A stretch of DNA of 64,000 nucleotides from Trichuris trichiura (Eukaryota; Nematoda; Enoplea; Trichinellida; Trichuridae), in contig JBAJFE010000046.1 in assembly GCA_037903355.1 (NCBI GenBank), positions 207,935 to 271,934 on the forward strand. The letters are read 5' to 3'. Positions 37,863 through 50,000 of this stretch are shown one piece after another. The notes beneath the pieces were generated by a model. The model made no database searches and was not told where the DNA came from. It saw nothing but the letters and a program-made list of their open reading frames with translations. Made by a program: the position numbers and the translations under genes. The first letter of the stretch is position 1. Every line of letters starts with the position of its first letter.

Positions 37863-38159
37863 TTCATAGTAGATCTTCAGATTCACGGGTTTTGCCTGTT
37901 GGGTGTATCTGTAAGTAAACTTCAAAATGCCCTACCAACGGATGGATGAGCAAATTGTTAGAGAAATTACAGAACAAAACGAATACAGAACAGAACAGTA
38001 TTCGTTTTGTTCTGTAATTTCTCTAACAATTTGCTCATCCATCCGTTGGTAGGGCATTTTGAAGTTTACTTACAGATACACCCAACAGGCAAAACCCGTG
38101 AATCTGAAGATCTACTATGAAACTATTCAAGCCTGTTAAAAGACATCCTGTTTTTCGAA
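37863..38159 (+). mobile_element. 297-bp foldback element beside the trehalase stop codon
   Basis: Perfect 13-bp flanking repeats (ATCTTCGTTTTGT at 37850-37862 and 38160-38172). Arms of about 120 bp are close to identical. The right end adds a tail, CTGTTAAAAGACATCCTG, outside the palindrome, which also ends the 47890 copy and (inverted) starts the 27046 copy. The right target repeat is 8 bp from the trehalase stop codon, so the element lies in that gene's 3' UTR. Confidence 0.9.
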
Positions 38160-38180
38160 ATCTTCGTTTTGTCAGGTAAT

Positions 38181-39905
38181 TTACTGCACCATATTATTGG
38201 CTGCAATAAAAACGTAAAGTAGCAGATAAGATGGTTGAAAGATGGGCGTTTGACTGGCAGCTGACTTTAACTCACGTTCAAATGCAGAGGCATACTTTAG
38301 GAGAAAAGTCATTGTAACTCCGTTCGTCCATCCAAAGCCGGTTTGAACTTCATATTCCCCACCTCCTCCATAAGGCATGTCACTCTTCATTGAGGTGTTG
38401 TACTTTTCGAACATAAATCTCGATTGCATGTACGACTGGTAGGTTAACAAAAGCCAGTTGACAGCGTATCGCTCAGCTATCATTTCTAAATCTGGGTTTC
38501 CAGTCAATTGAAACCCCTCAACTATCATATGTATCAGCGGCGCCCAAGCATTTTCACCGTCCCATTGTTCGCCTGACTTGATGAACGACGTCGGAATACT
38601 TTTAGCGGAAGCAAAGGCGCCTACGGTTTCCATGTACTTGTACACTCGCATGGCAACAACATTTTCGTTGTCAAAGCATCTGCTGTAAAGAGGGACTGCA
38701 TTTGATATGTAGTATGACTTGATATGCTCTTTCCTATCTAAGTCGTAATCATACCATACTCCATCTTTTTCATTCCAATGAACGTACTTTAGAACTTTTT
38801 TTGCAAGCTTAAAATAATGATCATATTTTTCCCACTTGTCAAGGTTACCGATTTTCTTGTTCAGTTCAGCAAGCAGCCGTGCGTTCATGCACATAAATGA
38901 ATTCAGATCAGCTGGAACTATGGACCATGTTCTAATCGATTTCATCCTGAAAGCATTTGGAGGCATGCGCGAAAACCATCGTGAACTGAAATCCCATCCC
39001 GTTTCAGCTCCTGATGCTATCTGAGCCCACGTCCACTCACGCTTTGCTTGTGAGGATATATGTTCGACCATTTCAATATCTTCTCTGTAAGACTCTGGGC
39101 GTGGCATTCGCATGTCGCTTTTGTACCTGAACGAGTACCATAGATCTACTACATGGATACTTCTGTTCCTGAGCCAGAAATCAAATTCTTTTTCCATGGC
39201 AGGCATTAGCTCAGTTGCAAAATCAAAGTCGCCAGTGACGGAAACGTATTCATAAATCATTCGTATGAATAGCGGCGGTTGTGATCTGAACAAGAAGTAG
39301 ACCCGACCTCCGTTAGGAATGAATCCATACATGTCAACCATGTAGGCAAGATTTTTAATCATTCCACGAGCCGTTGAGAACATGTTTGATACTAAAAGGC
39401 CTTTAAAAGTCCAAAATGTGTCCCAATAGTAAAATTCGCGGAACCGGCCTCCCGGTATGATGAATTGATGCGGTACATAAAGAAGTGAGTAAAGTTCCTG
39501 ATTCGCGCCGACGTCTTCTTTTACTTTTCGACATAAGCTCAGCCATATTGTATGCAGTTCGAACAGCCAGTCGTTCAGTGGCTGAGGTAATTTTTCTTCC
39601 AAGAAATCTGGAAACTGCGTCCAATCCTCCGGCGTACATTCAACCAGTTCTGATCCAGGCGGATTGAAGTAGTCGTCAACAAAAGTCGAAAGAACCTCTT
39701 CATTGTTGATTGCATCTCCCAACTGAAAGAAAGCCTTCAATGTTTCATTGCAGCTGTGCTTCAAAGACATGTCTACGAAATATTTAGAATCATGAAATAG
39801 ATATGCTTTCTGTACGGCATCCAGCAGTGGTCCTTCACAATAGATTTGGCAAAGCACAGTTACAATAGAGGTTAACATAATTGTTGCTTTCAATGTGCAG
39901 AACAA
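38181..39905 (-). CDS. tre: Secreted trehalase (GH37)
   Basis: Hydrolyses trehalose to two glucose units; nematodes store trehalose and often have several trehalases. One uninterrupted 574-residue frame, notable among intron-rich neighbours. A signal peptide is likely (about residues 8-24). Trehalase signature 1, PGGRFREFYYWDTFW, is at 151-165 and signature 2, QWDGENAWAP, at 447-456. The catalytic acid is Asp305 in GAETGWDFSSRW, and the probable base is Glu517 in GGGGEYEVQTGFGW. A hydrophobic C-terminus (SYLLLYVFIAA) hints at a GPI signal or a membrane tail. Which ATG is used among residues 1 and 10 is uncertain. Confidence 0.96.
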   Translation of the reverse strand: MFCTLKATIMLTSIVTVLCQIYCEGPLLDAVQKAYLFHDSKYFVDMSLKHSCNETLKAFFQLGDAINNEEVLSTFVDDYFNPPGSELVECTPEDWTQFPDFLEEKLPQPLNDWLFELHTIWLSLCRKVKEDVGANQELYSLLYVPHQFIIPGGRFREFYYWDTFWTFKGLLVSNMFSTARGMIKNLAYMVDMYGFIPNGGRVYFLFRSQPPLFIRMIYEYVSVTGDFDFATELMPAMEKEFDFWLRNRSIHVVDLWYSFRYKSDMRMPRPESYREDIEMVEHISSQAKREWTWAQIASGAETGWDFSSRWFSRMPPNAFRMKSIRTWSIVPADLNSFMCMNARLLAELNKKIGNLDKWEKYDHYFKLAKKVLKYVHWNEKDGVWYDYDLDRKEHIKSYYISNAVPLYSRCFDNENVVAMRVYKYMETVGAFASAKSIPTSFIKSGEQWDGENAWAPLIHMIVEGFQLTGNPDLEMIAERYAVNWLLLTYQSYMQSRFMFEKYNTSMKSDMPYGGGGEYEVQTGFGWTNGVTMTFLLKYASAFERELKSAASQTPIFQPSYLLLYVFIAANNMVQ

Positions 39906-41270
39906 TTTTGCCTTACCGTGATCGAATAGCCTATTGTTACCCTCTTCCCGTCGTAGTGATTGCTACCGAGTTTAAAGCGTCCATTTTCTTACTTTAATGT
40001 TTCAGTCTTGAACATCAATTTAAAAACAACTCTGTACAGGTCAGAACCCTTTATTGACGTTTTTTAAAGGACGAAGTTTTCAAAACAGTTTTGTTTCGTC
40101 ACTAGTGTTTTGATCCGTGCACTATTTTGCAGCTGGAGTATCGGCAGCAGTCTGGCAGCATTGTGTTCCACGTTCATGTCTAGCGATTATCAAACCGAAA
40201 CATCGTTTGTGAGATCACGCACTGTTGCAAAGTGTGCCTACATTACGTTTACAATGTTGATGCATACCAAGTCAACAGAATGGTGGTGGTGAAAGGATAA
40301 GTGTTTTTTTTGCATTGAGAAAATGAAAAGCAAATGTCGCTTGTTATTATTGAAGAGTTCACTCCGCTGTAGTGAACTGTACTAAAACCAAATGTACCTG
40401 CAGATCATAAATTTTTTGCTACGGTAAAATCGTACATTCAGCTTTGTGCTATTCGCTGTCACATTAATGCAAAGAAGCGAGGCATCAGTAATTAGCGCTG
40501 GTTTATTCCCACACGCGTGTGTGACTTTCATGAACGGTTGACATTAAAAATAAAGTAGCCGCGGAATACGTCTGCACCCAGACGGTCCTAGGTAACCAAG
40601 TGTAGCTTAATTTTCTTCCTTCTCTTTCTAATATAGATTTCCCCTTTTTCCTACATCGACATAAAGTTCCCATCGTACGCATTTTCGCTTTTGGTTTATT
40701 TGTTTCTTTATCCGGTCCCCTCAATCCGTCTCCATTAGCCCCTCTATAAGTTGCTCATTCAAAATGTCCTTCTTTCGTATGCACTGACTATGTTATGCTG
40801 TACCTTTTAGACGTTTTTTCTCTTTATAACTTCTTACTAAGAAACAGAGGTAGGAATAAGCGTTTAGTGCTGGATGACTGGTCCAGTCCGGCGGCAACGC
40901 CCGATTAGTGTCCGTCAATCCGTTCTAATTGAGCTTTACATCAACAGTGGTATACTAATCCGTATGTACGTTAAAGACAGTTAGCACAGCGTCAATACGT
41001 ATCGCTTGCATTACGCTTTGCTTATCACGATCTAGTGAATCGCAATGCTAAACCAAATCTACAAAGATATTGCTTGCGAGTGCATGAACTCTTTCAATAG
41101 CGTTATTTTTCAGTTTAGCGTACTTGCGCTGAACATGTCTGGTTTTTTAGTACTTGTAAATTGTTCATCATTTGACACGAAAGCTACAGGGGATTGCAGA
41201 GTTTGGCCTGCAAAATCCTTTGATTTAACCGGACAATCTTTTGTTGTTTCTGTCCAATTTTTGGGCAGTA
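39906..41270. other. Intergenic, no gene recognised
   Basis: Upstream regions of trehalase (-) and hexosaminidase (+), divergently placed. Only short unrelated frames. Confidence 0.4.
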
Positions 41271-42867
41271 ATGGGTCGCACTGGATGGGGAGTCGTCATA
41301 TTTGCTTGGCAACTATACTGCTACGTTCACAGTGAAGCAATGTTCTCCCGCACGTACGGAATGCCATGGCCAATGCCTCAAAAATTCGAGTTGCTAGATT
41401 TCAACCTCACCTTAACGAAATGTGACTTTCACATAATCTCGAATTATGCATGCGACATTCTGACTCATGCTTTAGAATACTACGACAACGTTGTGTTCGG
41501 TCGTGAAAAAAAGCAGGGCGGCTTGCACACCTGTCGTGCCGTGTTCGGTTCGGCCATTGAAAGTGCATTGTTAACTTTTGAAATAGTCGTAGATACTCCT
41601 TGTCCCATGTACCCGCGGGTGAATATGTCAGAGCACTATGATCTCATTATGCGTAGAAATGGGTCCATTGTTCTTCGTGCACCCGAGGTATGGGGAGCTT
41701 TGAGAGGTTTAGAAACGTTCAGTCAATTAGTAATACGTGGTGAAACTGTAGATGTTGTACGAGGTGCTAATGTAAAAGATTATCCGCGTTTCTCCCATCG
41801 TGGTATACTTCTGGATACAGCCCGTCATTTTTTATCGGTTGAAATAATTAAGCAAAACAGAGATAATGAGCCAAAACAAGTTCAACGTGTTTCATTGGCA
41901 TATCGTCGATGATCAGTCATTTCCATTCGAAAGTGAGGCTTTGCCATCCTTAAGCGCATACGGCGCATATTCTTCCGCTCACGTATACCATCCGTGGGAC
42001 GTTGCCGAGATAATTGAATATGCACGCTTATGGGGCGTACGGGTAGTACCTGAATTCGATAGTCCCGGTCATATGGCCTCTTGGGGACTTGGAAAATTAC
42101 TGTTATTATCCGATTGTACATTTAACGAACAGCAGCATTATGAGCAATTGAAAACGTTAGGGGTTATCGACCCTACAAAGGAGGAAAACTACAAAATTCT
42201 AGGAAAGATTTTTGAAGAGGTGCTAACCCGTTTCAAGGACAATTATCTGCATCTAGGTGGCGATGAAATACCGCAGTTTTGCTGGCGAAATCGTAATAAG
42301 GTTCCACAGCTTCGAAAAGCGGAGAAGCTGGATGCAATGTCACTGATTACGTTTCATTTCAAAAACTTGCTGGGTTCAATCAAGAGTAAAGTCCGTGACT
42401 TTACGCCTGTATATTGGCACGACGCATTCCAGTATGTAGTGAATCTAACAAGTAAGGCGGTCTTCCAAGTTTGGAAGCTAAACGATTTTTGGTACGATGT
42501 TGATGTGATCACTCGCTCAGGACATGCTGTTATCCTCTCTTCTTGTTGGTATTTGAATTTCATTTCGTATAAACCGGACTGGAGGCGTTTCTACACGTGT
42601 GATCCGCGCGCCTTATCATCTGGGACTAGGCAACAGCGCAAACTTATTATTGGTGGAGAAGTTTGTTTGTGGGGTGAATACGTGGACGACACCAATGTAC
42701 TCCAGTTACTGTGGCCTAGAGCCGCCGCTGCTGGGGAACGTCTGTGGAGCAGCGTTCTTCAGTCAAACGCGGATGCTGCGTTGCCTCGTCTCGAAGAGCA
42801 TAGGTGTCGTATGCTTGGCAGAGGTTATCCTGCGCAGCCATTGAACGGTCCAGGTTTTTGCGCTTAG
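41271..42867 (+). pseudogene. hex: Beta-N-acetylhexosaminidase (GH20) with one frameshift
   Basis: Lysosomal or secreted enzyme that removes terminal GlcNAc/GalNAc. The ATG at 41271 begins a signal-peptide-like segment (VVIFAWQLYCY). Then come the GH20 N-terminal domain and the catalytic barrel with HWHIVDDQSFP, VPEFDSPGH, the catalytic pair in HLGGDE (42261-42266) and IGGEVCLWGEY. It is intronless. The frame changes at about 41864-41866: the first part ends ...DTARHFLSVEIIKQN and the rest continues one frame over from MSQNKFNVFHWH, exactly where animal homologues are continuous. There is no GT or AG to make this an intron. It is either an inactivating indel or an assembly error. Everything else, including the stop and the AATAAA at 43135-43140, looks intact. 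Confidence 0.9.
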
Positions 42868-44497
42868 TCAGTGAAGACTTTCACTTTCTTGCAGTCAATT
42901 TTATCCTCTAGTGAGGGCAGGCGAAACCGTTTACCTTTACTCAACCATTGGTTCACTTAGTCCGGCGTGACTGAACTCTGCGTATCCGCTATATTGTCAA
43001 GCTGCAACGCAGACGTTTTAGTGCAATAAGGGAGCACGAACTGGTCCTAATGGCGAGCCTTCTTTCGTACTTGTAAAAAATGAGCTATTGCCATGTCTTT
43101 GTACGCCTTTTGTAGCTGCTGCTGTGCTAATTAAAATAAACGGTACTTACGATGGCTATGCATTCTTCCCCATGCGATAACATTGATCTTAGTAGTAATG
43201 GTATTTGTAGTTTGGCAGTTGTTGCGAAACCCTGGGAGCGATTGACGAAGACATTGGCGAGAGGATTCGCGCAATTTACAGAAATTTAGGTTTTGTCGTG
43301 GTTTTCAAAAAGAGGCTAGACAAACATGGATTCAATGATCTGCCAAAGCTGAAATAATGGCAGAGGTTAAAGCAGGTGTAATTTTTGACTTCACTTAGAG
43401 TTTCTGGGCAAACATTGCGTTTGGAATAAAACACACACTATCGCACAGGTTGTAGCAACAACAACAATGAAAATGAAAAGTGCTGAAAATCGGCGTAGCA
43501 GGATGATTGTTATAACAAAAGTTACCGCGAAGCAAAGATACAGTCGGTCAGGCAAGTGGCTCGACGGTTATTGAACATGTGATGATGAGATCAGCGGTCG
43601 CGGCTACAATGGCGAACCTAACTTCAGCGACACGGAACAGAGAACCCTTGTATCTAACCATTGCATTGCGGAGAATGACGGGTTGAGTGGCACTTCCTCT
43701 GAAGGCTGACAATTGTAGCACAGTGTGCACAAACTACTGGTTCATAACGCATTTATTCCGACATGGCTCGTTTGCAAGAAGGTCAGTTGATTTCCTATGC
43801 GATTAATAATATAAGCGGTCCTAATGCATCTCTACTACTGGACTATGCGAAGATCCATGCCTCCGTTTAAGCGCTGAAGATGCAAAATGTCCTTTGCATT
43901 GTACGGCCACGGTGTAGTGCAGATGGAATGCAAATTAAGTTCCCTTAGTTCAGTTAACTGCAGGCAGCTTAAGCGTAAATGTAAAGGTAAGTCCAGCTGA
44001 TGGCTGTTCCAGTAAGCGTAGGCAACGTAGGTTTTATTATGGAATTGGCAATTGCTTTAGTTTAGGCTGCCTGCGGTTACTTCGATTAAGTGGACTTGTT
44101 AGCTCTAGTTTAAAAGAAAAGATATTAAATCATGCTTTAACGCGTCGTTTGCATTAGAAGTTTTACAGTTAATGAGTTTTGCCGTAGCATGGAAATTAAT
44201 TCCGTCAAACATGCAGTTTTCGATGTAGGAGCACTGAATTATGTTTAACCGCGTAGTTTGTGTTTTTGCTATTGAAATTGTGCGGTAGCGTTATTCTTGC
44301 GGTTGATAGTTAAATGTGCTTATATTGCAAGCAGTGCTAGCTACAACGTAGAGAACTTTAATGGTGTCTAATAAAGGTGTCAGTCTTTCTAGGATGACAA
44401 AGTCGGTACGAACAAGGAAACAGTTCTCTTTCGTCCTATGCGACTTCAAAAACGTATTTTAAAATTGTTCCACATATTTACTGTTCGTGGTCAGCAA
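42868..44497. other. Space between convergent genes
   Basis: Contains the AATAAA of the hexosaminidase gene at 43135-43140. Only short frames otherwise. Confidence 0.4.
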
Positions 44498-45388
44498 TCA
44501 TTTTCGGTTTCTCAAAACGCGCAACCAATCGATACACATATCCATACTTTTCCACAGGACAGACTTTGACGTGAACTTTGCTGCCAAGCGATTCTGCGGT
44601 ACTACGCACTTGTACGGTATGCAGTTTTTGCTTATAATTTTTTTTGCAAGAACAACTTCAATCAAGGTCGCTACTTTTTGCTGTCGAAATTGAGACAGGG
44701 TGTACAAGTGCATTTCATCGCTCATTTTGTCATTGACCATTGCCCAGCCGACGAGATTTCCTGCGCCCGTACGTACGCAAACATTGGGACGCCGCTCTAT
44801 CACTCGACGTATGAGATCCACGCTTCCATCGTACCTGTATGGCCAGAAAGAATCAACGAACTCTGCTTCGTGAGGATGTAATTCGCTTAGCACAAAATTG
44901 TTTGGCAAAGCTAAGTCCAATTGCGTCAGCATTTCGTTGTATTCGGGTGATATCCAAAACAAGTCGGTGATCGATTCGGATTCCATCGAAACGTTTGCGG
45001 TCTCGCTTTGGCGTAGCAGTGAATTTAAAGTTGGTACATCTTCAACTGGTAGATGGTATAGCAGAAACTCACCGTACGTTTGGAAGGACGGCAGGAAGAA
45101 AGCTTCGCTAACAGAATCAATAGTCTTGCGAGGAATCTTGCGTGCAATTGGGAAGGCGTAGAAGCTAGGATAATCCTTTACACCGTTATAACGGGAATGC
45201 TCTTCGAGTAAAACAATGTTGGGTTCAGGCCACGAATCTGCAAACAATAGCAAAGGGTCGGCACAGGTGGTGTTCTTTTCAATGTTCATCTCGTAAGTTA
45301 GCAAATTGTAAAGGGCAACTGTGCGCGGTAAGTGCTTCTGTGCTAAATTTCTTAAAGCTGGATAAAACGTGGCCGATAAACGATGCAT
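44498..45388 (-). CDS. Glycine N-acyltransferase-like (GLYAT/GNAT fold)
   Basis: Probably transfers an acyl group from acyl-CoA to glycine or another amino acid. Single exon, 296 residues, similar in length to animal GLYATs. The N-terminal half (ALRNLAQKHLPRTVALYNLL, then FADSWPEPNIVLLEE) fits the GLYAT N domain. The C-terminal half is GNAT-like: VCVRTGAGNLVGWAMVNDK, then MHLYTLSQFRQQKVATLIEV, which replaces the usual V-x-x-x-R-x-x-G CoA loop with a weaker form. The start at 45388 is supported by family length. Another frame upstream (45467-45279) is open but shows no similarity. Confidence 0.8.
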   Translation of the reverse strand: MHRLSATFYPALRNLAQKHLPRTVALYNLLTYEMNIEKNTTCADPLLLFADSWPEPNIVLLEEHSRYNGVKDYPSFYAFPIARKIPRKTIDSVSEAFFLPSFQTYGEFLLYHLPVEDVPTLNSLLRQSETANVSMESESITDLFWISPEYNEMLTQLDLALPNNFVLSELHPHEAEFVDSFWPYRYDGSVDLIRRVIERRPNVCVRTGAGNLVGWAMVNDKMSDEMHLYTLSQFRQQKVATLIEVVLAKKIISKNCIPYKCVVPQNRLAAKFTSKSVLWKSMDMCIDWLRVLRNRK

Positions 45389-46018
45389 CCTGAGCGACCA
45401 ACTGTTTAAGCAGTGATAGCTGCACTGGCACCGCCATGACCTTCGACCTGTTTTGCAAATGGGCCATTACAGTTGACCCGAAACAGCATCGGCAGGAATG
45501 ATGAATGTCAGCTTTCCTGCGGCGTCAAACTGGCTGAAAACAGACGGTTTGACGAACGGCTGGTGTGCTATTCATAACTCAATTATTTTTTCCCCTTTGC
45601 TTCGCCGTATAAACCAACCAGTAGGCTAGTAACGAATTTTGTCAATTTCGCCTGTTGAAGTGTAAACTGCATGCGAAGCAGACTTCAATAGTTCATGGCA
45701 AGAAGTTCACTTCTGCAAAGGATCAGTGGCGCTCCGGACATTCCGAAAGTGGAAAGATTTTGAAAACACAGTTCCCTGTAACAGGATTGTATGTTTTCGT
45801 ATTTGTTACCTTTACGAAATTACCCCGTCGAAGAGTGTAACAAGTGGAAGAAATAAAACGAAGCCTAGCGCAACAGATGAAGATTATTTAAAAAGTTTCT
45901 ACTGTATTCTAGTGTTGTATTCTTCTTTCCGTCAGCAGTTCAGCTGTCCAAAAATTAAAAATTACGCTGCCTGTTCGCATGAACTTGAGCTGTTTCTTTT
46001 AAAGAAGCGTTCAAAGTG

Positions 46019-46219
46019 ATCTTGAATACTGGGTGCTTCTCAACAGATCGGAATTTCGTGGTGGCAAATTCTTTAATACGGCTTTGTCTGGCCCGTTGAT
46101 AGTGTCTGAAATCAAACCGAAGCGAATGCCCTACCAACGAATGGATGAGCAATTATTAAGGAAAAAGATTCGGAACAAACACCAATTTCGAAAAGACAGA
46201 CAGAAAAAGCCGTATCAAA
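46019..46219. mobile_element. Possible diverged foldback-family insertion
   Basis: Flanked by 10-bp direct repeats GTTCAAAGTG (46009-46018 and 46220-46229). It contains CCCTACCAACG and ATGGATGAGCAATTATTA, both shared with the elements at 8774 and 37863. No palindrome remains, so it is old or rearranged. Confidence 0.5.
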
Positions 46220-46412
46220 GTTCAAAGTGTGCGTTTACAAATCTTCCACCGTGAAAAAGCATACGGGCATTGCCCGCTAGTTTCCAGGAGCACTTCAACT
46301 AAAACCGTCAACCTTCGCGGATAGTTCATAACGTTTTATGACGCAGTCGGAAGATTTAACTTGAACCAATGGTTCTTCCGCAGTACCTCTCGTTCAGTTG
46401 TAATTACTTAGG

Positions 46413-46458
46413 GCTTTCTGCATTTATCCGCTGGCCCTGTCGTCAGCACTGGAAGCAA
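46413..46458 (-). ncRNA. Decayed hammerhead-like motif
   Basis: Minus strand: CUGACGACAGGGCCAGCGGA, an 8-base insertion, then GAAAG. It aligns with the motif at 15341-15385, including the CAGCGGA loop, but stem II is interrupted, so it is a relic. Confidence 0.35.
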
Positions 46459-47006
46459 ATGGCTAGGGGTGACAGCCACGCCGGTAGAAGCTAACTTTTT
46501 ATGGGGGAAGTTAGTTAGTGATTGTAAGCAATAATTTTCGGTCAGTCGGTTAGCTGTCAGGTTGGCTTGACATAGAGGAAAACTGTATTGAATAAATAAG
46601 GCTGGAATAAATGTGATATTAAATGCAGCAATTTTAAGAAAAGAACTGAAATTATGTGGACCGCAAAAAAATATAAACTGCAACGCAAGGCGGAAAAAGG
46701 CCTTTCCGTTGCTAATAAAGTTGCACCTCGTGAAATGGAACGGTTATTTTGGCAAGCAATGCGTTTAACTTTCACTTATAACGTGCTGATACTAGATCAT
46801 GCTGAAGGGTCGCATGTTGTTCGAAAGAAACACATTTTACTGGTCCACTGTGAAGTTCAGACAGGTTTCGTAAGCTGAAAGTTACGCTAATATGACAACC
46901 CTGCTTTTACCCAAAATAATTTACCGTAAGAAGTTATTTGTGGGAAATTGGAATATTGTAAATGTCGGATAGCAGTCCTTTTCCCTTTTTAAAACGCGGG
47001 GACGGA

Positions 47007-50000
47007 ATGAAGAAGTACAGTAAAATTCAATACCCAGTTTTCAAGAGAGCAAGTGAGAATGCAGCTGCCCTTTGTGCTGATGAATTTGAGCATAACAGAG
47101 TGAGTATGTATCATGAACGCACGTTTGTTTGATTGGTATTGGAGAATTGTATGTCGTTGCAGATTGCGCAAGTGACCCTGCTTTGCAAAAGAACGTTTCA
47201 GGAGAACCAGTGTCGTCCGTCTCTGCTTCGCCAAGCACTAGCTGTCTTCAGGCGGTATATTCTACGTTCATGTGGTATTGTCGTACAAATTTGAAATTCC
47301 TACCGTTCAGATGGAGAATATTGAAGTTAAGCAATTCGAACTGTTGGAAAAGTTGGCGCAAGAACTTTCACTGAGCGATAGTTCGGCCTACCTGCGTTTG
47401 CTCAATGAAGTAGTAAGGCTGTTTTTGCACTCTTGTTTAGCGGGTCGCAAACTTTCACGATTTGCGTAAATTGTTTGGGCTTGTTTAACAGTACCGATTT
47501 GTCCATTAAATTTCTGCACGTGTTTCCCATTGCAGCATGTAGCCGGCGGCGCAGAGCCGAAGTCTACCGGTAGGTGCAGTAGCAGTGCTGAACTATCAAT
47601 TTCTAGCAACTGTTTACTGCTAGAAACAACAGCTGAATCACTTAGTAGTCTAGGACTGACGCCATCGTCCTTACCTAGTCCAGCGGGAAGCGTTCGGCCA
47701 CCGACAATTCAGCAGCATAGCGGCGATGCTGCGTTGAACCAGCCGCTAGTAAGTTCGCTGCCATCGTAACCGCGTGGCAGAAGTTGTAAATTACTTCTTT
47801 GCAGTGCAATTCACGTTGCATGATGTAATTTTATTAATGATTTTTTGAAAGGACGGTTCTTCTTAAGATAATTGTCGGAGTAAGTTATCATTTCATAGTT
47901 GATCTTCTGATTCACGGGTTTGGCCTGTTGGATGTATCTGTAAGTAAACTTCAAAATGCCCTACCAACGAATGGATTAGCAAATTGTTAGAAAAAATACA
48001 GAACACTTTGGATACCGTACGTTTCGGAACTGCTCTTGTTCCGTCGTCAGCAGTGTGAGAGAGGCCAAACAGGCCAAACCGGTGAATCACAAGATCAACT
48101 ATGAAACAACGTAAGCCTGTTAAAGGACACCCCGTCTTTCGAGTAAGTTATCGTAATGTATTGTCTGGTGAATGTGCTAAGCATAGTTAACATCATTTTG
48201 CCTATTATTACGCGTACGAATGTGAATTCAGTAAGAACGGTGTGATCAAATTTGGAAGCGTTTGTTTAAAATGAACCTATGTTATTATTGTTGTTCAGTT
48301 CGCTTGAAATCGAGTTGTATGCTTCCTATGGGTTCCTGCATTGCCTAGCTGAATATGACAGAAAGGGTCGAGTATCACACAATAATAACACGCGCTTTCA
48401 TTGACATAGGACAACATTTGCTATGTATTAACGCTGCTTCGCTTAAGGAGATTGTAGTAACAGTTAGGAAATAGAAGAAAAGTATATTTGTAGTTTAATT
48501 GTTGGAGTATGTGTGCGCGGGCATTCTTGTCACTGAAAATAACGTGCACATACGCAGTTGTTTTAACAGAAGGATGAGAGCAATGTTTATAGAAGTTAAT
48601 TTTTCAGCACCCAGATACTACTGGCGACCATTCAGCACCAGTGGCGAATGGTTTACAATCAGATATGCAGCAAGCTGGTCCTTTTACGTTGACGTCGGGC
48701 CAAGACAGCAGTGGAACAGCTGCTTCGGAGCTGTTGTCTAAGAAGTCGGTAGACATAGGTGCAGTTGTACCGTCATCGTCGTCGTCGTTGTCTTCCATAC
48801 CGAGTTCTGTCGATTCGACCATTGTATTGCAAAAGCGTTTGGAAAGCATGGTAGAGCAGTTGGAAAAGGATGCTCGCGATGTGGAGAGCGTTCAAGCGAT
48901 ATTGGCGAAAGTGAGTACTGTCTCGCTAGTTTCCAGACGGTCACCTGTAAGCGTTGGTGTTGCGTTTCAAGTGGAAGTGAACTCATCCGGCTAGACCAGT
49001 TATTTTCACGGTGGACCATGTGCCTCACCGGGGGGCCCAAATCGCCAAGGGAGGCCTTTGGAGTGCACTTTTGATCTGTGGGGGGCATATGCCCCACCTG
49101 GGCAATCGTGTTGAAGTGCACAGAAATGTATGGCCTGCGGGTCAGATATTCTGCCTCCTGCCTGAGAGAAAGCTGCATGCTCCGTTGCGCTCCGCAATTC
49201 TGATTCGCTGGAAGAGAGGACTGGGGTGGAGCGCAACCGGCTCGGAGGTGAGAAATTAAGCGTTTGACACACTATCCGGGAAATGCCTTCCACACAGAAC
49301 TTTGTGTAGCACCTACATTTTGACGTGCCGGCTACCCTCCCTCTTCTGATCCAGCCAATCAGCGCGCTCGAAATCGGCTAATCAAAATTAGTGGGCCCAG
49401 GCATTGGCGAACGTTCACAGGGGGGCCTGGCAACTGTGACCTTGAGAAACACTGTGCCAGAATTGCCGCTATTTTCAGTTCGCGTCAGTGCTTTTTAACG
49501 CACCGTGACCTATCCACGAAAATTTAACTGCAAAAGAAAGTTTGTAAAGCTCTTGTTCAGTGATTATCAAGGGAGTAATTAGGGTCGATCGTGGTCCCAG
49601 GACCGGAGCACACTCCTAAGTCTGCTGGAGAGCAAATCTGACGCGAAGAATGATAAGAAAATGGAAGGAATGTCCAATGCGGGTCCTGCCCTTGTCGGTC
49701 CCTCTTTTTGGGCCATTTTTTGGCGATGTTGAGGGATAGCATTAAAGTCAGACAATTGCGACTTGTGTGATTCTTTATTTGTGTAAATGGGTAGGTAGCT
49801 TAATGAACAAGTTTTCTTCCCTTTAAGAATATGTAACCAGTGTAGTAATCAATGATGGTCATATTGTCATCTCGTTTTACAAGCTTTTTAACCAGTGGTT
49901 GGGATGATGAGCTGCTTACAGCGAGCTTGTTTGATAAAGCTTGGTTCTTCTTTGTTTTTGAATCTTTATCTTGTCCACTAAGGTAGTTTCGCTTTCGGAA

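Larger units (their letters stand above)
45389..47006. other. No gene recognised; repeat remnants
   Basis: Holds a possible insertion at 46019-46219 and a decayed hammerhead-like motif at 46413-46458. A 74-residue basic frame at 46654-46878 is not recognised. Confidence 0.4.

Noticed and set aside
37436..37867. 143-residue minus-strand frame with a leucine run
   Set aside because: The leucine run is the translation of a trinucleotide repeat; no family resemblance.
41864..41866. Intron or programmed frameshift in hexosaminidase
   Set aside because: No GT/AG pair of workable size, no slippery site; an indel or error is simpler.
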